Source: JAFGPL01 sp963781805
Lineage (GTDB): Bacteria; Bacteroidota; Bacteroidia; Bacteroidales; UBA10428
Reading direction: 5' to 3'
Assembly (NCBI GenBank): GCA_963781805.1
Contig: CAWAHF010000004.1
Span: 4,464,001-4,528,000, forward strand
Length of the DNA: 64,000 nucleotides
The notes beneath the pieces are model-generated. The model was not told where the DNA came from, made no database searches, and saw only the letters and a list, made by a program, of their open reading frames with translations. Position numbers and translations under genes: made by a program. Below are positions 62,442-64,000 of this stretch, in pieces. Positions within the stretch are counted from its first letter, which is position 1. Each line of letters begins with the position of its first letter.

Positions 62442-63520
62442 GTTGGTTTTATTGCTTCAGACACCTGAATATATTTATTCATATTCTCGAAATTAATCAT
62501 TCCTACAAATTCATTAGTATCAAAAACCGGCGCTATTTTAACTGTTGAGGTTTGAAATTTTTCATAAATGTCTTTTACGAGGTCATTTTTATCCACAGCA
62601 AAATAGTTGATATCCATGATTTTTGATATTTCAACATCCTTACCATACGCTGACAGACTTCTTAGGATTTGATTTTTAGTTATAACCCCTGCTACAATCG
62701 AGCCATTCATTACAATGAAATCTTCCTCCTGCCCGTTCATCATTATTTTAATAACGTTTTCAAGCTTCATCTCAGGATTTAACAGGGTGAAATTTTTCAT
62801 CATCAAATCACCAATTCTTTTATCTTTAAGAATGTACTTTGATCTTACATCCTGCAATTCTGCCCGGGCACCAATAAACACAAAAACTGCTATAACTATT
62901 AATAAAGGATTGTAAAATAGTCCCCAGATTGCAAAACCTATAGCAAAAAACTGCCCGGTTTTGGCAGCGATATTGGTGGCCTTTACCCGGTTAAATCTGA
63001 AAGCAAGACCTGCCCTTAATATTCTCCCTCCATCCATAGGGAATGCAGGTATCAAATTAAATATTACAAGACTAATATTAATAATTAATAAGGCGGGAAG
63101 AAATTTGTAAAGATTTAAGTATCGGAAGGATAATTCTGAGAAATTAAATCCGGCAATAAATAGTATTACCGCAATAAGAGATGCAATAGCTACATTTACC
63201 AGTGGGCCTGCAATGGCCACAAATAATTCCCGCTGAGGTTCTTCAGGTATTTTAGTAAGGCTTGCCATACCTCCGATAGGCAATAAGGTTATTCCCCTTG
63301 TTGTAATTCCATATTTTCTGGCGGCCAGGGAATGGCCAAGCTCGTGTAATACAACACATCCGAAAATTGTAAGCACAAACAATACAGAAATCAATATCTG
63401 ATTTATGGAACTTCCATTTTTCACATCAATAAAAACAATAAAGGCAATCAGGATTAAAAATGTCCAGTGTATGGTAATCCTGATTCCAAAGGGACTTCCG
63501 ATATATAATGAATTTTTCAT
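62438..63520 (-). CDS. Site-2 protease family protein with CBS domains
   Basis: A 360-residue intramembrane metalloprotease. The zinc motif VVLHELGHSLA (His59, Glu60, His63) lies in an early helix, and FNLIPAFPMDGGRILRAGL supplies the second site (NxxPxxxxDGG), with Asp near 164. Two CBS domains follow in about 235-355 (ILKDKRIGDLMMKNFTLLNP, SKIMDINYFAVDKNDLVKDI), which usually bind adenosine nucleotides and could regulate proteolysis. It overlaps the exchanger gene by 4 bases. Its substrate is unknown, although family members process membrane anti-sigma factors. Confidence 0.93.
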   Translation of the reverse strand: MKNSLYIGSPFGIRITIHWTFLILIAFIVFIDVKNGSSINQILISVLFVLTIFGCVVLHELGHSLAARKYGITTRGITLLPIGGMASLTKIPEEPQRELFVAIAGPLVNVAIASLIAVILFIAGFNFSELSFRYLNLYKFLPALLIINISLVIFNLIPAFPMDGGRILRAGLAFRFNRVKATNIAAKTGQFFAIGFAIWGLFYNPLLIVIAVFVFIGARAELQDVRSKYILKDKRIGDLMMKNFTLLNPEMKLENVIKIMMNGQEEDFIVMNGSIVAGVITKNQILRSLSAYGKDVEISKIMDINYFAVDKNDLVKDIYEKFQTSTVKIAPVFDTNEFVGMINFENMNKYIQVSEAIKPT

Positions 63521-63728
63521 AACTATTAAGAATAGACTTCTTGAACTTGAGACTAAATTAAAATAATAACAACAATTGGCAGCTATTTTAGTTAGAGATT
63601 TTAATTGTCAATTATGCAATATCTAACTTATTTTGCAACTGAAGGAATCAGAAATCAATCGTCTCTGCTATTTGAGGGAGGTCTTAAATTAAGTTAATTC
63701 CCGGGAAATTATACAAATATGGAACTCT

Positions 63729-64000
63729 TTAATAACTGTTCAACCATTTGTATCTTCTGGCAGTATCTCCAAATTTTACTGCAGCCATAATTTCGTGAGA
63801 ACCATAGGTGAATCTCATTAACTTATTAAAATTATAGTCAAAAGCATAACCAATAAAATACCTGTCAACTTTGGCACCGCCAAAAATTGTCATTGCGCTG
63901 CCTGTGCGAAATCCTATTCCGGCCCAGTATTCTCTTTTTATATCCAATTTCACTTGAATATCCAACTGGGCTCGCAATGTTTCGGGAATTTTCAATAACA
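63729..64000 (-). CDS. PorP/SprF-family protein, 3' end only (5' end beyond window)
   Basis: About 90 C-terminal residues are visible, and the frame stays open to the right edge. The sequence KREYWAGIGFRTGSAMTIFGG, then FIGYAFDYNFNKLMRFTYGS-HEIMAAVKFGD matches the last strands of PorP/SprF barrels (YWAGIGYR..DA, YAFDY..S.L..YS.GSHEI.L). It would be a second PorP-like protein in the window besides that at 52564. PorP/SprF genes often follow a large surface-adhesin or repeat-protein gene, which may lie to the right. The 208 bases to its left hold nothing recognisable. Confidence 0.88.
   Translation of the reverse strand, partial: LLKIPETLRAQLDIQVKLDIKREYWAGIGFRTGSAMTIFGGAKVDRYFIGYAFDYNFNKLMRFTYGSHEIMAAVKFGDTARRYKWLNSY

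Noticed and set aside
1..64000. tRNA or rRNA genes
   Set aside because: None was noticed on reading both strands, but a covariance search was not possible, so a single tRNA could have been missed.

Overview
The window comes from a member of the Bacteroidota, most likely a Bacteroidales/Marinilabiliales-type anaerobe or facultative anaerobe (the order is an inference). The phylum call rests on a type IX secretion/gliding locus (porV, porU, a PorP/SprF protein, gldJ beside murF), a short RpoD of 286 residues, TAnnTTTG-type promoter elements, AT-rich DNA without obvious Shine-Dalgarno sites, and many family members typical of the phylum (DUF4476, MnmD, SiaC/DUF1987).

The left end (1-6040, minus strand) holds the most unusual content: aprB, aprA, qmoA and the start of qmoB. 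These encode the adenylylsulfate (APS) reductase and part of its quinone-linked electron-transfer complex, a module of dissimilatory sulfur metabolism known mainly from sulfate reducers and green sulfur bacteria. Between aprA and qmoA sits a four-helix-bundle (23S rRNA intervening-sequence type) gene bounded by AT-rich inverted repeats, and a long imperfect palindrome lies between aprB and aprA. No sat gene is found upstream; a RelE/ParE-type toxin-antitoxin pair follows instead.

From 6.9 to 13.4 kb lie an outer-membrane barrel with a helix-hairpin-helix domain, a DUF4476 protein, an exact 692-bp tandem duplication of a Y1 (RAYT/IS200-like) transposase with REP-like palindromes, a membrane XRE/NTF2 fusion and a PorV-like barrel. 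From 13.4 to 21.2 kb the genes are housekeeping: purE, hpt, adk, obg, PAP2, metallophosphoesterase, isochorismatase, pepT and lplA. A complete IS66 element with an 8-bp target duplication occupies 22189-23758. It is followed by plsC, a TPR protein and a divergent SiaC / TPR-SpoIIE phosphatase pair.

From 30.3 to 39 kb are HU, dinB, mnmD, bcp, recA, rpoD, degP/htrA and a fadD-like ligase. A 221-bp MITE-like element carrying REP palindromes sits at 39040-39260, beside a hybrid histidine kinase. At 41163-44728 four tightly spaced genes form an unexplained cassette: a cysteine-free ThiF/E1-like adenylating protein, an amidohydrolase, a PaaK-like adenylate-forming enzyme and a NimA-like flavin protein. 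This is the best candidate here for an undescribed pathway.

The rest holds a universal stress protein, a VTT-type membrane protein, the CoA-binding/ispF/porV/porU operon, the PorP-like/gldJ/murF set, an NrtR-like regulator, a prenyl-cysteine-type methyltransferase, an unknown membrane protein, a PpsR-like kinase/pyrophosphorylase, a beta-CASP nuclease, a Na+/Ca2+ exchanger with a CBS-containing site-2 protease, and the 3' end of a second PorP/SprF gene at the right edge. No tRNA, rRNA or CRISPR array was seen.
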